Positions 33,329 to 33,884 of a DNA stretch of 33,884 nt are shown here, one piece after another; position 1 is the first letter of the stretch, and every line of letters starts with the position of its first letter. The DNA comes from Actinomycetota bacterium (GTDB lineage: Bacteria > Actinomycetota > CADDZG01 > WHSQ01). The notes beneath the pieces are model-generated. The model had not been told where the DNA came from and did not search any database. It saw nothing but the letters and a program-made list of their open reading frames with translations. The translations under genes and the position numbers were made by a program. The stretch is from positions 1 to 33,884 of the forward strand of contig WHTI01000017.1 in NCBI GenBank assembly GCA_009377815.1, written 5' to 3'.

Positions 33329-33353
33329 GAAACCCTGCTACCCTTCCTCCGCT

Positions 33354-33593
33354 ATGGCAGAAGGCAGACAGAAGAAAGTCACCCAGAAGATCACCCTCGA
33401 CGTCTATCTGACGTCGCCGGGCGGCAAACCCCGAAAGTCCTACGCGGGCGAGATCAAGCGCCTCTCGAAGATGGGCTTCCGCGAGATCGACCGCCGCATC
33501 GCCTCCCGGGAGGATCACCTCAAGATCACCCTCGAGCGCGAGATCGACCGCTACCCGGGGGTCCCCCTGGCTTCGGTCCACCCCTACATCTAG
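33354..33593 (+). CDS. Small basic protein, unknown function
   Basis: This 79-residue soluble protein is rich in Lys/Arg (KKVTQKITLDVYL, RKSYAGEIKRLSKMGFREIDRRI). It looks like two beta strands followed by two helices, with no Cys, signal peptide or membrane segment. I do not recognise a family. A TACCCT sequence 9 nt before the ATG may be a -10. Its charge and size would allow nucleic-acid binding, but nothing more specific can be said. It follows corA by 54 bp. Confidence 0.6.
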   Translation: MAEGRQKKVTQKITLDVYLTSPGGKPRKSYAGEIKRLSKMGFREIDRRIASREDHLKITLEREIDRYPGVPLASVHPYI

Positions 33594-33611
33594 AGGTTTT
33601 TTGAGAACCTC
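33593..33611 (+). terminator. Hairpin at the end of the small basic gene
   Basis: GAGGTT and AACCTC form a 6-bp stem with a 7-nt loop (TTTTGAG), beginning at the last base of the stop codon. The T-run is in the loop rather than after the stem, so it is not a classical intrinsic terminator. Confidence 0.3.
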
Positions 33612-33778
33612 GTCCGCATAGGGCTATCAACCCAGGTCCCGCGCTACCGTCCCTGTGCTTCAGGCTCTCAGCCACTGGCCATCTGCCCGACCGAAAAAAG
33701 TTGAGAAATCTCAGGAAAACTCCTCGAAACGCCCCGTTTCGGCAGTCTCGTGTCTCACCCCCTCATCAGAATGAAGGG

Positions 33779-33884
33779 ATGGAAACAAGCTACGTCGACG
33801 ATGCGGTCGAGCTGCTCGAGAAGGCAAATGCCGATCTCGACCCCGAGCTGATGAGCATCCCCGAAGCCAAGCGTCAGCTCGAGA
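33779..33884 (+). CDS. Partial CDS cut by the window end
   Basis: An open frame begins at ATG 33779 (METSYVDDAVELLEKANADL...) and runs off the window after 35 codons. The acidic helical start with PELMSIPEAKRQLE resembles the N-terminus of actinobacterial DUF222/HNH (13E12-type) proteins, but too little is present to be sure. The 185-bp gap before it includes a small inverted repeat TGAGA-aa-TCTCA near 33703 and an A-rich stretch that may be its promoter region. Confidence 0.45.
   Translation, partial: METSYVDDAVELLEKANADLDPELMSIPEAKRQLE

Overview
The window is about 34 kb of high-GC DNA, densely packed with genes on both strands. The content points to a member of the Actinomycetota: an ECF sigma factor with its anti-sigma factor, split LigD-type end-joining genes, a PucR regulator, frequent GTG/TTG starts, and several start codons placed 6-7 nt after a TANNNT-like -10 box (the leaderless pattern common in actinobacteria). 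I cannot fix the lineage below phylum. No rRNA, tRNA, CRISPR array or insertion sequence was seen.

Layout. (1) 185-3661: ECF sigma/anti-sigma pair, a MogA/MoaB molybdopterin enzyme, a LuxR-type regulator with a degenerate receiver, and FdhD. (2) 3753-10535: a tightly spaced six-gene run on the + strand: acetyl-CoA synthetase, MIP channel, LigD-type polymerase domain, DUF72 protein, 3'-phosphoesterase/ATP-dependent DNA ligase, and SAM methyltransferase. Gaps are 9 nt or less, and two junctions overlap. The polymerase gene appears to start at a CTG inside the stop of the channel gene. (3) 10701-12095: a dCMP-deaminase-family gene interrupted by a 308-residue intein with LAGLIDADG-like motifs, inserted just before the catalytic HAE. 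(4) 12148-18444: envelope and unknown functions: a metallophosphoesterase with an extra N-terminal domain, a small membrane protein, a GlsB/YeaQ protein, a secreted L,D-transpeptidase, an aspartyl-hydroxylase-like protein, a secreted RTX-repeat/M23-like protein and a small HELVH membrane protein. (5) 18449-22848: an aldehyde dehydrogenase divergent from a second LigD-type polymerase domain, then a phosphotransferase and a LigC-type DNA ligase. (6) 22852-32162: a polyamine/GABA-type locus: PucR regulator, class III aminotransferase, a complete spermidine/putrescine-type ABC transporter (ATPase, Tat lipoprotein, two permeases), an AlaX-type tRNA-editing protein coupled to the last permease gene, and a convergent HemL-like aminotransferase. 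(7) 32340-end: CorA channel, a small unknown protein, and the start of a gene cut by the window edge.

How the genes may work together. The two polymerase domains and two ATP-dependent ligases form a dispersed end-joining or gap-repair toolkit, but no Ku gene lies in the window. The PucR/aminotransferase/ABC genes look like an import and catabolism module for putrescine, GABA or a related amine. The aldehyde dehydrogenase could handle the semialdehyde product and acetyl-CoA synthetase could handle acetate, but this link is inference. The most unusual items are the CTG-started polymerase with a Gln in place of the usual active-site His, the intein in the deaminase active site, the DUF72 gene inside the repair operon, and the AlaX gene translationally coupled to an amine transporter.
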